Shown: piece by piece, positions 41,114 to 50,510 of the stretch
Layout of the letters: every line of letters begins with the position of its first letter
How positions within the stretch are numbered: position 1 is the first letter of the stretch
From: Acidobacteriota bacterium
Lineage (GTDB): Bacteria > Acidobacteriota > Terriglobia > Acidiferrales > UBA7541
Reading direction: 5' to 3'
Assembly (NCBI GenBank): GCA_013289585.1
Contig: JABCZR010000003.1
Span: 186,001-250,000, forward strand
Length of the DNA: 64,000 nucleotides
Program-made: the position numbers and the translations under genes
Notes under the pieces: model-generated
What the model was told of the DNA's origin: nothing
The model's database searches: none
Seen by the model: only the letters and a program-made list of their open reading frames with translations

Positions 41114-42007
41114 TCAGCGCGGGATCTTGTCGTAGACCATCAGGCCCAATAGCAGCGGAATGTGGATAACCGTGGCGTGCATCAGCCATTTGGCGCGTGT
41201 GTTGGTCTTGTTGCGGGCAGCCCACAGGCAGACTTGTACCAGTGCCGTGCTCGAAACGAGCGCTCCGAAAAAATAAAGAACTCCCGCCAATCCCATCAGT
41301 GCAGGAAGCAAACTCACGATAACGAGCGCGGCCGCATACAGAATGATCTGTCGAAACGTGCGCGTGCCGTCGCGGTCCACCACCGGCAACATCATGATTC
41401 CCGCGCGCCCGTAGTCCTCCCGGTACATCCAGGAAATCGCGTGAAAGTGCGGGAACTGCCAAAGAAACAGAATCGCAAAGAGCAGCCAGGCGCCGCGGTC
41501 CAGCGAACCCGTGGCGGCAACCCATCCGATCATCGGCGGAATCGCCCCTGGAAAAGCTCCGACAAACGTCGCCCATACCGTGCGCTTCTTCAGCGGCGTA
41601 TATGCCAGCAAGTAGCTCAAGCAAGTCGCCACTCCCAGTCCCGCGGCGAGTGCTCCCGCAACCAGATACAAATCCAGCGCGCCGGCGATGGACAGCGTGA
41701 CGCCAAAGATCAACGCCTCGCGAGGCTGCAGCACACCGCTCGGAAGCGGGCGCGATGCCGTTCGCCGCATATAACGGTCGGAGTCGCGCTCAATGTAATG
41801 ATTCAGCGCTGCTGTCCCCGCCGCAATCATCATGGTGCCGAAAACCGCGTGAAGCATGTGCAGCCAGCCGACTGGGCCGCGAACGCCCATGTAATACCCG
41901 GCCGCAGTCGTCATGAGCACTAAAAATGACACGTCCGGCTTGGTAAGCGCGACGTATGCATTCGCGCGCGTCGAAAGTGTCAGCTCCGATGTCCGTGCCG
42001 TACTCAT
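41114..42007 (-). CDS. ctaB: Protoheme IX farnesyltransferase
   Basis: 297 residues, UbiA-superfamily membrane prenyltransferase with about nine helices. First Asp-rich motif: NHYIERDSDRYMRRTASRPL; second: YREDYGRAGIMMLPVVDRDG. Makes heme O from heme B and farnesyl diphosphate. ATG 42007 overlaps the ctaA stop (ATGA). The frame opens 23 residues upstream without family similarity. Confidence 0.94.
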   Translation of the reverse strand: MSTARTSELTLSTRANAYVALTKPDVSFLVLMTTAAGYYMGVRGPVGWLHMLHAVFGTMMIAAGTAALNHYIERDSDRYMRRTASRPLPSGVLQPREALIFGVTLSIAGALDLYLVAGALAAGLGVATCLSYLLAYTPLKKRTVWATFVGAFPGAIPPMIGWVAATGSLDRGAWLLFAILFLWQFPHFHAISWMYREDYGRAGIMMLPVVDRDGTRTFRQIILYAAALVIVSLLPALMGLAGVLYFFGALVSSTALVQVCLWAARNKTNTRAKWLMHATVIHIPLLLGLMVYDKIPR

Positions 42008-42912
42008 CCCGTGGTTACCTGCCGGGGCTCCGCCGCTTCGGCAACTTCCCTTCTGCGTGGTATCAACCGGTAGCACATTAAAACGATCAGGATCGAAAAT
42101 GCGAAGAGAATGGCTCCCAGGACTGTGTGAATCACGGTCAAACTCACCATTACCGGCATCGGCTGCGGCGCATCCGCCGTCGTCAGCCTCGACCAGTAGG
42201 CCCCTAACCCGAGAAGAAATTGTGTTCCAAAGATGGCGTGCAGCATCACACGCGCCTTGGAAAGCTCTCTCGAGTCTCCAAACCGCTTGCGAAGCACGAT
42301 CGCCGTCCAGATAACCGTCCCTAGCACTAGCAGCGCTCCTGCCATATGCGGCCAGATCGGAATTTCCTTGTGCCGAAACCCGGCGCCAAGTATCACTTGC
42401 AGATAGATAGCCGCCGCGTTAAGGAGCGCCACGGAGTGGATCGATGGACTGCCGCTGTCTTCCAATTGCGGCCGTTCCGAAACCCACCATTTGCTTGTAA
42501 ACACGGCGATGCTCAGCACCGCTGCAAAAACGATTTGCGCGAAGCACGCATGCAGAACGGGAAGCCAGTAATGCAGCAGCCGGAGGACAACTTGGCCCCC
42601 GAGAATCGCCTGCACGACCACCCCTCCTACGGCTATCGCGCTAAACCATCGGAGCCACGAGCGCTTCTCTTTGGTCCACACAACGATTGCCAAAATGAGC
42701 GTAAATACTCCAAGGGCTCCGGCAATCATCCGATGCGAGTGTTCGTAAAGGACTCCTCCAACCATCGGAGGCATTGCTGGCCCTGGCCAGGTCGGGACCG
42801 AAAGTGCGGCGTCTCTTGAGGTTACCAGCGCGCCGGCCACGAACAGCAGGACGGTCCAGCAGACGACGAAAACCGCATATCTGTGCACACCCGGATTGTA
42901 GGTCGAAGTCAT
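42004..42912 (-). CDS. ctaA: Heme A synthase
   Basis: 302 residues, eight-helix COX15/CtaA protein. Helices include YAVFVVCWTVLLFVAGALVT, and conserved His lie in GGVLYEHSHRMIAGALGVF, LPVLHACFAQIVFAAVLS, ILGAGFRHKEIPIWPHMAG and LTVIHTVLGAILFAFSILI, four pairs for heme binding. Converts heme O to heme A. Coupled to ctaB by a 4-bp overlap and 30 bp downstream of hemH. Confidence 0.94.
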   Translation of the reverse strand: MTSTYNPGVHRYAVFVVCWTVLLFVAGALVTSRDAALSVPTWPGPAMPPMVGGVLYEHSHRMIAGALGVFTLILAIVVWTKEKRSWLRWFSAIAVGGVVVQAILGGQVVLRLLHYWLPVLHACFAQIVFAAVLSIAVFTSKWWVSERPQLEDSGSPSIHSVALLNAAAIYLQVILGAGFRHKEIPIWPHMAGALLVLGTVIWTAIVLRKRFGDSRELSKARVMLHAIFGTQFLLGLGAYWSRLTTADAPQPMPVMVSLTVIHTVLGAILFAFSILIVLMCYRLIPRRREVAEAAEPRQVTTG

Positions 42913-42942
42913 TGCCCCTCTTCCAAGCCGCGGATTATACCT

Positions 42943-43992
42943 TCATCGAGCCGCAGTGGAAAGCCGCACGGAGGCTTCGTCGGAGGTCACACCCACCGCG
43001 CGCAGCACCAGGTCCTTGAGCGCTGCTATGAATAAGGGCGAGTCCCCCACTGCCGGCATCATTCGAAACGTCTCCACTCCGACTTTTTCTGCTTCTTCGC
43101 GCGCTTCGATATTGATCTCGTGCAGCGTCTCGATGTGCTCGGTGACGAACGAGATCGGCACCACCAGCATCTCTTTCACGCCTTCATGCCCCAATCGTTC
43201 AATTGTTGCCGTCAGTGGAGGCTGCAGCCACTTCGCCGGCCCCACGCGGCTCTGGTAGCACAGCAAATGAATCTTCGGCCAGCCGGCGAACTGTTTCGCT
43301 CCCAGCTCGCAAACCAGCCGCACCGTTTCTTCAATCTGCTGCGGGTAGGGATCGCCTTTTTCTACCAGGCTCATCGGCAATCCGTGCGCGCTGAACACCA
43401 GATGAATCCGCGAGCTGTCCGAAAATTGCCGCAATACAGAACCGATGCGTTGCACAAGCGCCTGAATATAAAAAGGGTGATCGTTAAACTGCGCCACCGT
43501 GTGCTGGGTCGGCCGGCCGCTCACTTGATCCCACTTCGATTGCTCCACAACTCGATTCCATTCTTTCAGGCTGCTCAGCGTTGTCGCATAGGAAAACTGT
43601 GGATACATTGGCAACAACACAATCTCATCCAGCGGTCCAGCCGCGCGCAACGTATCCACGGCTTCCGACGTCGTCGGATGCCAATAGCGCATGGCCGTAA
43701 CGGCTACCGGATCCACATACGGCGACACCGCTTCCATCAGCCGCACGCGTTGCCGCTCTGTCAGCGTGGCAATTGGCGAGCGTCGCCCAATTTCCGCATA
43801 CTTCTCCGCAACCGGGCCAGAGCGCCGCGACGAGATCAGCTTCGCAATCGGACGCCGCAAGAGCCCCAACGGCCCGAGCGGAATAATATCTGGGTCGAGA
43901 AACAGGTTCAGCAGAAACGGTTCGACCGCCTTCAGCGAGTCCGGCCCGCCCAGCTGAAACAAAACAATCCCGACTTTCTTCTTCCTTGCCAA
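42943..43992 (-). CDS. hemH: Ferrochelatase
   Basis: 349 residues. Catalytic His in RIHLVFSAHGLPMSLVEKGD; further motifs LLCYQSRVGPAKWLQPP and ISFVTEHIETLHEINIEARE with the conserved Glu. Inserts Fe2+ into protoporphyrin IX to form heme, supplying CtaB/CtaA and the Ccm system encoded on both sides. The start is TTG 43992, right after the ccmD stop. Confidence 0.95.
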   Translation of the reverse strand: MARKKKVGIVLFQLGGPDSLKAVEPFLLNLFLDPDIIPLGPLGLLRRPIAKLISSRRSGPVAEKYAEIGRRSPIATLTERQRVRLMEAVSPYVDPVAVTAMRYWHPTTSEAVDTLRAAGPLDEIVLLPMYPQFSYATTLSSLKEWNRVVEQSKWDQVSGRPTQHTVAQFNDHPFYIQALVQRIGSVLRQFSDSSRIHLVFSAHGLPMSLVEKGDPYPQQIEETVRLVCELGAKQFAGWPKIHLLCYQSRVGPAKWLQPPLTATIERLGHEGVKEMLVVPISFVTEHIETLHEINIEAREEAEKVGVETFRMMPAVGDSPLFIAALKDLVLRAVGVTSDEASVRLSTAAR

Positions 43993-43993
43993 G

Positions 43994-44137
43994 CTATTTG
44001 CCCCGATTCAGCGAATTCTTCAAGCGCTCCACATCTTCTCGCAGCGCCGCCGTCCGCCGCGCAATCGAGATGTAATACACAAAAAAGATGCCCCACCCGG
44101 CCAAATAGGCCGCAAACACACTATTCAGATTCTTCAC
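43994..44137 (-). CDS. ccmD: CcmD-like small membrane protein
   Basis: 47 residues, too short for automatic calling. GTG 44137 overlaps the ccmC stop by 4 bp. The sequence (VKNLNSVFAAYLAGWGIFFV, then YYISIARRTAALREDVERLK) is one membrane helix followed by a basic, heptad-like cytoplasmic helix, the CcmD pattern. CcmD stabilises CcmC-CcmE and helps release holo-CcmE with CcmAB. The stop codon is 1 nt before hemH. Confidence 0.75.
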   Translation of the reverse strand: MKNLNSVFAAYLAGWGIFFVYYISIARRTAALREDVERLKNSLNRGK

Positions 44138-44811
44138 AGTCCCTCCGCTTCACGCCGCACGAGCTCCATCTCTCCGCGCACCGCTTCAAAGTCGTAGCGT
44201 GCCCTCATCAGCAGCGCCATCAGACTGAGCATTGCTCCCCACGAAAAAAGCAGTACATACCACATTGTTGGTTCCAGGCCTGAACCCGAGCCGCCCATGA
44301 CAACCGGCTGGGGATGCTGCGTCCGCCACCAGCGTATCGAGCCGAATACCAACGGTACGTCGATGAACGCGAAGATTCCAAACAGCGCGCTGAACAGGGC
44401 GCGCCGGTCGGGCTCCTCGATCAGCGTCCGCAACAAGAGGTACGCAACGTAGAGCAGCCACAGCACAAATGTCGAAGTGAGCCGCGCATCCCACGTCCAC
44501 CAGATTCCCCACACCGGATGCGCCCAGATCGGCCCGGTCACCAGCACGACCGTGGTAAACACCAGCCCGACTTCCGCCGCGCATATTCCGACCCAATCCC
44601 ACCTTGGTTCGCGCCGCCAGACGTACATGAGGTTGCCGATAAAACAAATGAAAAATGCCGTCAGTCCGGTCCACGCACTCGAAACGTGCAGATAAAAAAT
44701 GCGCTGGATCGTTCCCATAGTCTTTTCTGTGGGCGCAACGAAAAGCGAGCCGTACGCAGCCGCACCCAGCAGTAAAAAGACTACTGCGCTGGCCAGAGCG
44801 TGCTTTTTCAT
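44134..44811 (-). CDS. ccmC: Heme exporter / heme-handling protein CcmC
   Basis: 225 residues, six helices, with the WWD domain VWGIWWTWDARLTSTFVLWL and heme-ligand His in FYLHVSSAWTGLTAFF and near QPVVMGGSG. Loads heme on CcmE in the periplasm. ccmB starts 5 bp earlier in the operon direction. Related to CcsA-type proteins. Confidence 0.92.
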   Translation of the reverse strand: MKKHALASAVVFLLLGAAAYGSLFVAPTEKTMGTIQRIFYLHVSSAWTGLTAFFICFIGNLMYVWRREPRWDWVGICAAEVGLVFTTVVLVTGPIWAHPVWGIWWTWDARLTSTFVLWLLYVAYLLLRTLIEEPDRRALFSALFGIFAFIDVPLVFGSIRWWRTQHPQPVVMGGSGSGLEPTMWYVLLFSWGAMLSLMALLMRARYDFEAVRGEMELVRREAEGL

Positions 44812-44815
44812 TCCG

Positions 44816-45490
44816 TTATTCCTCCAGAAGATACTCGCCGAAAAGCCACAGCGCCGTCAAAAAGACCACGTCAAAAGTCGCCAGAAATCCTATGCCCTTC
44901 CATTCCATATAGGGTGCGCGGTCCAGCAACCCGATCGTCACATAGGTGCTCGCAACCAGCACCGGCGTAAGCAAAGGCAACAGCAACAGCGGCAACAACA
45001 GTTCTCGCATCCGTGCCTGCGCGGAAATCGCCGAAAGCGCCGTCCCCGCAATCGAAACTCCCAGGCTCCCCAGGAAAAGCACGACGACCAGTTGGCCAAA
45101 CACGGGAAACACCGGCACGTTGAACAAAATAGAAAACACCGGCAGCATCAGCACTTCCGTGAGCAACAGGAAAAGTGTATTGGCAGCCAGCTTCGCAACA
45201 AAAATCGCAAAAGGGTCGGCAACGGACAATCGCAGCGCGCTCAGGGTATCGTTGTTCTGCTCGCGCAAAAAACACGGCTGCAGCATCAGCGACGCGGCAA
45301 ACAGAAACGCCAGCCAAAGCAGGCTCCCGGCGAACCGGCGCGATTCCGCGGAGGTGGGGTCGAAGGTAAAACTGAACAGCACCACGATCACCAGGATGAA
45401 AACAACCGTCGTCGTCAGCAGCTCGCGAGAGCGGAACTCCGTGCGAAGCTCTTTTCCCAGCAGCGCTGTCGTGTTGGAGAGCAAACTCAC
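44816..45490 (-). CDS. ccmB: Heme exporter membrane subunit CcmB
   Basis: 224 residues, six hydrophobic helices: ELLTTTVVFILVIVVLFSFT, FAGSLLWLAFLFAASLMLQP, LAANTLFLLLTEVLMLPVFS. The loop CFLREQNNDTLSALRLS matches CcmB. With CcmA it forms the ABC-type complex that frees holo-CcmE. ccmA ends directly upstream. Confidence 0.92.
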   Translation of the reverse strand: MSLLSNTTALLGKELRTEFRSRELLTTTVVFILVIVVLFSFTFDPTSAESRRFAGSLLWLAFLFAASLMLQPCFLREQNNDTLSALRLSVADPFAIFVAKLAANTLFLLLTEVLMLPVFSILFNVPVFPVFGQLVVVLFLGSLGVSIAGTALSAISAQARMRELLLPLLLLPLLTPVLVASTYVTIGLLDRAPYMEWKGIGFLATFDVVFLTALWLFGEYLLEE

Positions 45491-46192
45491 TCATGCACCC
45501 ACAAATGTCAAAATGGAACTAAGGCTGCCGCCCGTTCGTGTGTCCGCCATCACCGATCCTGCTTCGAGCCGCACCGCCCTTGTCGCCAGCGAGGAAATCT
45601 CTGATTTTCCGTGCAAACTCATCACAATCGTGTGTCCGGCATCCCTCATCCGCCGGAGCGTCTCTGCAAGCCACGACACCCCTTGCGGATCCAGTCCCGT
45701 CGCCGGCTCGTCCAATAGCAGAACCTCGGGCTGGTTCAGTAGCGCCCGCGCGATTGCCATCCGCTGCCGCATCCCACGCGAGAACGTGCGTACCAGCGAA
45801 CTCCGACGGTCATCCAATCCAACTTCTGCGAGCAGAATTCCCGCACGATCGGCGGGCTCTGCAATCCCCAGAAGGCGCGCAAAGAGCACTAGATTCTCCT
45901 CAGCTGTCAGCTCGTCGTAGACCATCGTGGCATGCCCCACGAACCCTACCTTCGGCGCTCCCTGCATCGGGCCCTTCCCGCTGTCCAGAAAAGTGACGCT
46001 TCCCGAAGACGGCCTCACAAGCCCCGCCGCGATTCGCAGCAGTGTAGTCTTCCCGGATCCGTTGCGCCCCGCCAGCACCACACACTCACCCGCGGCAATC
46101 TCCAGCGACACCCGTCGCAAAGCATAAAGCCCGCCGTATCGTTTTTCGATATTTTCAAAGCGAATCCCTGCAGGTGAGTCAACCGGCGTCAC
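45491..46192 (-). CDS. ccmA: Heme exporter ATP-binding subunit CcmA
   Basis: 233 residues. Walker A VLAGRNGSGKTTLLRIAAGL, ABC signature variant in TFSRGMRQRMAIARALL, Walker B PEVLLLDEPATGLDPQG, and H-loop VMSLHG. ATP hydrolysis releases heme-loaded CcmE from CcmC/D. The N-terminus (MTPVDSPAGIRFENIEKRYG) is a normal CcmA start. Confidence 0.93.
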   Translation of the reverse strand: MTPVDSPAGIRFENIEKRYGGLYALRRVSLEIAAGECVVLAGRNGSGKTTLLRIAAGLVRPSSGSVTFLDSGKGPMQGAPKVGFVGHATMVYDELTAEENLVLFARLLGIAEPADRAGILLAEVGLDDRRSSLVRTFSRGMRQRMAIARALLNQPEVLLLDEPATGLDPQGVSWLAETLRRMRDAGHTIVMSLHGKSEISSLATRAVRLEAGSVMADTRTGGSLSSILTFVGA

Positions 46193-46236
46193 CGCAGTAC
46201 CCCAGAGAGAGAGAATTCAGACTGCGCGTTCAACGC

Positions 46237-47547
46237 TCAGCCTCGCACCAGATCGCGCAGCACTTTTTCGGCACGCGCGCGTTCCTGTGCATACTCTTGT
46301 TCGGAGATCGTCCCCGCCTGATGCCGCAACTCCAGCCGGAAGAGCCGCTCCTTCAGCGCGTCCAGGCTCGTCCCGATGGCCGCATCCACGTCCGCCAAAC
46401 TCGCCGCACCATTCGTGGGAACAGTCGCCGTGGTTGTTGAAGCCTGCGCAGCCACGACTGCCCTGGTGCCTTTTGGCTTCGGCGCGGATTCATTTTCTTC
46501 GAGACCTGCCGGCCCCGCATAGGCCACCACTGGCTTACGCCACAAAAGGATTGCGAGCAAACCAAACACAACTACGAAACCAACGATCAAAGGTAGTTTC
46601 AGGGTCTCTAAACGCCCCGGAACCTGCTGAATCGGAACTCCCCCTGCCGCGCCACCTTGTTGAGCATCTCGGCCCTGCTGCCCCTGTTCCGCACCGCCGC
46701 CGGCATCGGGCGGAGGCGCCGTCCCGGACACATTGACCGCAACCAGAGTTCCCGCAGGAACATCTTCCCTGCCGTATAGATTCATTCCCTGCTCTTGCCC
46801 GCCTGCAGCCAGTCCATCTCCGCTGACCTGCATCGTCGGCGGCGCAACAACGATCAACCGACCGCCGGGATAAATCGTCGAAATTTTCACCGTCGCCGCG
46901 TTCCCCGGGTAAGGAATTTCGTAGGAATACCGCACCATGCTTTGCCCCGGCCGGAACGCATAGGCAATCGAATAGCGATTGTTCTTCTTGTCGATCGGTG
47001 CCTGCACCACTGGCATCCCTGTCGGACCCGAAGCCGCAACTTGCTGCAATTGGCTCTTCTCGGGCAGGGCAAAATCAAAATTGCCATCCGCGCGGTAGTA
47101 CGCCTGAGGAGGCTGCGATTTGTTCTCGATCTGATATTCCTCGCCGACAATCAGTGTCGCTCCGTTCGGCTGAAATACCACCACGTGGGACGGCACGTTG
47201 ATCGTCTTGGCATCCGTCGATGCTTCGAAAACGCTCACTTGCACGTTGGTGCTTCCCGGCGGAACCGGTTGATGGAAATTAATCCCGTGATACACGGCGC
47301 GTACGAGCATCGGCTGCGCGCCCAGGCCGGGATTGTCAAACGTGAATTCGCCTTTGGCGTCGCTCTTGGAATTGGCCACCGGCTGCATCCCGCCTTGAAG
47401 TTGGATCAGGATGACGTCCACGCCTGCGGCCGGCTTCCCGGTCGTGCCGTTCGTCACCGTCCCGTGCACGGTGCCAGCTTCGGCGATTGCGAATGGAGTA
47501 AGAATCAACGTTGCGGCTACGGCCAATCGAGCGAACCGGCTCTTCAT
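46237..47547 (-). CDS. Exported membrane-anchored protein with carboxypeptidase-regulatory-like domain
   Basis: 436 residues. Signal peptide (LAVAATLILTPFAIAEAG), then a CarboxypepD_reg-like Ig fold (VHGTVTNGTTGKPAAGVDVI, then NSKSDAKGEFTFDN). A longer beta-rich domain leads to one membrane helix at about 325-345 (LPLIVGFVVVFGLLAILLWR) and a cytoplasmic tail ending LRHQAGTISEQEYAQERARA, SHOCT-like. It starts inside the CcmI-like gene end (4-bp overlap), so it belongs to the ccm operon. Role in cytochrome assembly not shown. Confidence 0.72.
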   Translation of the reverse strand: MKSRFARLAVAATLILTPFAIAEAGTVHGTVTNGTTGKPAAGVDVILIQLQGGMQPVANSKSDAKGEFTFDNPGLGAQPMLVRAVYHGINFHQPVPPGSTNVQVSVFEASTDAKTINVPSHVVVFQPNGATLIVGEEYQIENKSQPPQAYYRADGNFDFALPEKSQLQQVAASGPTGMPVVQAPIDKKNNRYSIAYAFRPGQSMVRYSYEIPYPGNAATVKISTIYPGGRLIVVAPPTMQVSGDGLAAGGQEQGMNLYGREDVPAGTLVAVNVSGTAPPPDAGGGAEQGQQGRDAQQGGAAGGVPIQQVPGRLETLKLPLIVGFVVVFGLLAILLWRKPVVAYAGPAGLEENESAPKPKGTRAVVAAQASTTTATVPTNGAASLADVDAAIGTSLDALKERLFRLELRHQAGTISEQEYAQERARAEKVLRDLVRG

Positions 47548-47918
47548 TGAGCGCTCCGGTCGGCCGGCGTCGGACGTGTCCCGCGCGGCCGCCGCACCTG
47601 CGATTCCGTTACCTGATCAATTTCCGCCAGCACCAGCGCCGCTTCATTTTCCAGTGAAGTCTTCATCGCTTCGAAATCACCCTCGGAGTATTTTCCCGAA
47701 CGATATTCAAACCGCAAATCGCGCAAATTGTCATAAATCGTGTCGCGCCTCTCCAGTAGTTGATCCAGTTTCGTTCGATGCGGCGCAAGGTCCGACGCGT
47801 CTGGCTGAATGTAAAAAATAAAAAGCATCGTTGCCACAGCAAGCGCCAGGCAAGCACCGAGTACCGCCCAGTCTGCGGAGCCAATCTCTAGTACGGCGAA
47901 CATGTAAAAAAGTGTCAC
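47544..47918 (-). CDS. CcmI-like membrane protein
   Basis: 124 residues. One membrane helix (DWAVLGACLALAVATMLFIF), then a coiled-coil cytoplasmic/periplasmic segment with KLDQLLERRDTIYDNLRDLR, FEYRSGKYSEGDFEAMK, the typical CcmI N-terminal pattern. The long TPR part of CcmI is absent. Probably an assembly factor of the ligation complex; the start is uncertain (ATG 47903 also possible). Confidence 0.7.
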   Translation of the reverse strand: MTLFYMFAVLEIGSADWAVLGACLALAVATMLFIFYIQPDASDLAPHRTKLDQLLERRDTIYDNLRDLRFEYRSGKYSEGDFEAMKTSLENEAALVLAEIDQVTESQVRRPRGTRPTPADRSAQ

Positions 47919-47920
47919 AA

Positions 47921-48418
47921 TTAATCCTCAGTCTCGCGCGCTGCTTGCGCTCGCGCACGTTCCAGCAATTCCGCGGAAACTCCTGGTGTGTTTCCTGTGG
48001 GCGCCGTTCGCGCGGCAGGCGGCTTACGCCACCGTGAAATCACAAAAACCACCAGAACTGTTCCGAGCCCCAGATAAATGCTCGGCAGTGTCCATGCGAT
48101 CAAGCTAAACCCCGATTTAGGCGGTTCCGCGTACACCTTTGTCCCGAATTCCTGAACAAACATTTGTGTTACTGCGGTTTCCGAATCGCCCCGTGTTACG
48201 GCCTGATCCAGTTCCTTGAGCATCGTGGCCGACGTGCTGCATCCCACATGGTTGCACTGCGTGAGCACCTGGCTGCACCCGCACATGCACATGAACTTTC
48301 CCCCGATCTGCTTCGCGCGATCGGTCAATTGCTGCCCCTCGGTCGGGATGATCAGCAGAGGTGCTGCTGCCATCGCGAAGAGCATCGCAATGCCACTCCA
48401 ACGGCGCACCTTAGTCAT
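47921..48418 (-). CDS. ccmH: CcmH/CycL-type cytochrome c biogenesis protein
   Basis: 165 residues. Signal peptide (GIAMLFAMAAAPLLIIPTEG), a redox domain with the Cys cluster KFMCMCGCSQVLTQCNHVGC, then one membrane helix (TLPSIYLGLGTVLVVFVISR). CcmH normally has LRCxxC; here the motif is extended CMCGC...CNHVGC, as I recall for non-proteobacterial members. It keeps apocytochrome Cys reduced for ligation. ccmF overlaps its start by 8 bp. Confidence 0.88.
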   Translation of the reverse strand: MTKVRRWSGIAMLFAMAAAPLLIIPTEGQQLTDRAKQIGGKFMCMCGCSQVLTQCNHVGCSTSATMLKELDQAVTRGDSETAVTQMFVQEFGTKVYAEPPKSGFSLIAWTLPSIYLGLGTVLVVFVISRWRKPPAARTAPTGNTPGVSAELLERARAQAARETED

Positions 48419-50474
48419 GGCCCTCTCGCATCGTCACCGACGGCGAAGGCGTCAGCCCATGTTGCAGTTGCTGCCCCACCGGCTGCTGCGCTCCGGACAG
48501 CACCAACACCGCGCGGCGATTCGGCAGCAGTGCGACCAGCGTCCCGAAAACTACAACCACTCCGCCGAACCAGATCCACTTCACTAGCGGATTCAGATAC
48601 GCGTGAATCACCGGCAGTTGCGTCTGCGGGCTTTGTCCTGCGTACACCACGTACAAATCTTCCTTCAGCGTCGAATAAATCGCCACCATCGTGCCGTTCT
48701 CTACCGTCGTTGCGAACCGCCGCTTCTCCGGGTAGAGCATCATCATCGGCTTATTGTTCTTCATCACTTCGACGATCATTCGCTCCGCCGTGTAATTCTT
48801 CTCCGGCCTCGTGTCCACGCTCTGCAACAGCAGCGTATATGGTCCGATCTGCATCGTGGCCCCCAACTGCATCTCTTTCTGTACGTCGCGGTTGAACGCC
48901 GCCCCCGCCAGCCCGATAAAGATCAGCACCATCCCCATGTGCACGATGTAGCCGCCGTAGCGCCGCGTGTTGCGCATCGTCAGGTCGATCGCCGAAGCCG
49001 CAAGCGAAGCTCCCGAGCGCGTTCGAATCACTTTCGCGCCGCGATAAAACTCCATGGTGATTGTCGACGCCACGAACACGCACAGGATCAGGCACACCAG
49101 CGAATAAAACTGCCGGAACCCCAGCGCGAACGCTGTCGCTCCGCCAAGAACGCCTATCGCCAGCGGCCATCCAAAATTGCGCTTCAGGCTCTCCGTCGAG
49201 GTCTTTCTCCATGCGAGCAGCGGCCCAACTCCAGTCAGGAAAAGCAGTAGAAGTCCAAGCGGGATATTCACCTTATTGAAGAACGGCGCCCCCACGCTGA
49301 TGCGGTCACCGGTAAACCATTCCGAGAATACGGGAAAGAGCGTCCCCGAAAGAACCGCGATGCACGCCACCAGCAGCACCAGATTGTTGAACAGAAAGCT
49401 CGATTCGCGCGAAACAATCGCGTCAAGCTGGTTCTCGCTCTTCAGGTAGTCGCGATTCTTCACGTACGCGCCAAAACAAACCAGCAAAATAATAACGATG
49501 AATCCCACAAACCAGTTCCCGATGCTCGATTGCGCAAATGCGTGCACTGAGCTCACCACACCACTGCGCGTCAGCAGCGTGCCAAGGATGCAAAGCAGGA
49601 AGGTACAAAACACCAGCCACACGTTCCAAACTTTCATCATTCCGCGTTTTTCCTGCATCATTACCGAGTGCAGGAACGCTGTCCCCGTCAACCACGGCAG
49701 CAAGGACGCGTTCTCCACCGGATCCCAGCCCCAGTAGCCGCCCCAGCCAAGCACCGCATACGCCCAGTGCGCGCCCAGCAGAATCCCCATGGTCTGGAAT
49801 GTCCACGCTATCATCGTCCACTTGCGCGTCAGGTGAATCCACTTTTCGCCTGGATACCGCGCCAGCAGCGCGCCCAGCGCAAACGCAAACGGAATCGTGA
49901 ATCCCGTATATCCCGAATACAGGTTCGGCGGATGAATCACCATTTCCGGATACTGGAGGAGTGGTGTCAACCCGTTCCCGTCCCCTCGCGCCACCAGTTG
50001 CATCGCGCCATTCGCGCCCGGAATCGCCAGCGCTTTGAACGGGCTGACCACGAAATTATTCAACGTGAGGAAAAAAATCTGTACCCCGGCCATTACTACG
50101 CCGACGTACGGCATCAACTCGCCATTTTTGTTTCGGTAGGCTATCAAGACAGAGAAAACATAGATCGCCAGGATGAAACTCCAGAAGAGCAGCGATCCTT
50201 CCTGCCCGGACCACAGCGCGGCAATTTTATAGAAAGTCGAAAGGTCGCGATTGCTATGCGATACAACGTACGCGTTCGCAAAGTTATCGCTGAAAAAAAG
50301 ATATTCGAGGCTGAGAGTACCGAGGAAAACCAAACAGCAGGTGGCGATTCCCGCCTGCCGTGTGCTCTTCACCAGCAGCGGATGCCGCGTGAGAATCGCT
50401 GCGATTCCCCCGGCAAACGCATAGACCGCGCACACAAACGCTAGTAAGAGTGCAAAAGATCCGAATACATCCAC
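48411..50474 (-). CDS. ccmF: Cytochrome c heme lyase subunit CcmF
   Basis: 687 residues, about 14 membrane helices. The WWD domain reads VLGWGGYWGWDPVENASLLP; conserved His appear in EMVIHPPNLYSGYTGF, TAFLHSVMMQEKRGMMK and YIVHMGMVLIFIGLAG. A periplasmic C-terminal domain (MQIGPYTLLLQSVDTRPEKN) precedes the last helix. It attaches heme from CcmE to CxxCH apocytochromes. Confidence 0.95.
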   Translation of the reverse strand: MDVFGSFALLLAFVCAVYAFAGGIAAILTRHPLLVKSTRQAGIATCCLVFLGTLSLEYLFFSDNFANAYVVSHSNRDLSTFYKIAALWSGQEGSLLFWSFILAIYVFSVLIAYRNKNGELMPYVGVVMAGVQIFFLTLNNFVVSPFKALAIPGANGAMQLVARGDGNGLTPLLQYPEMVIHPPNLYSGYTGFTIPFAFALGALLARYPGEKWIHLTRKWTMIAWTFQTMGILLGAHWAYAVLGWGGYWGWDPVENASLLPWLTGTAFLHSVMMQEKRGMMKVWNVWLVFCTFLLCILGTLLTRSGVVSSVHAFAQSSIGNWFVGFIVIILLVCFGAYVKNRDYLKSENQLDAIVSRESSFLFNNLVLLVACIAVLSGTLFPVFSEWFTGDRISVGAPFFNKVNIPLGLLLLFLTGVGPLLAWRKTSTESLKRNFGWPLAIGVLGGATAFALGFRQFYSLVCLILCVFVASTITMEFYRGAKVIRTRSGASLAASAIDLTMRNTRRYGGYIVHMGMVLIFIGLAGAAFNRDVQKEMQLGATMQIGPYTLLLQSVDTRPEKNYTAERMIVEVMKNNKPMMMLYPEKRRFATTVENGTMVAIYSTLKEDLYVVYAGQSPQTQLPVIHAYLNPLVKWIWFGGVVVVFGTLVALLPNRRAVLVLSGAQQPVGQQLQHGLTPSPSVTMREGHD

Positions 50475-50510
50475 GGAGACCCCGCCTCTCCCCCGGCGAA
50501 ACCGGGTGCG

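Noticed and set aside
40653-41624. DUF420 frame extending over ctaB
   Set aside because: The upstream part has no family similarity and overlaps a better gene; ATG 41078 gives the right length.
43120-44283. A long plus-strand open frame across hemH and ccmC/ccmD
   Set aside because: Very Gln/Arg/His-rich and antisense to well-recognised heme genes.
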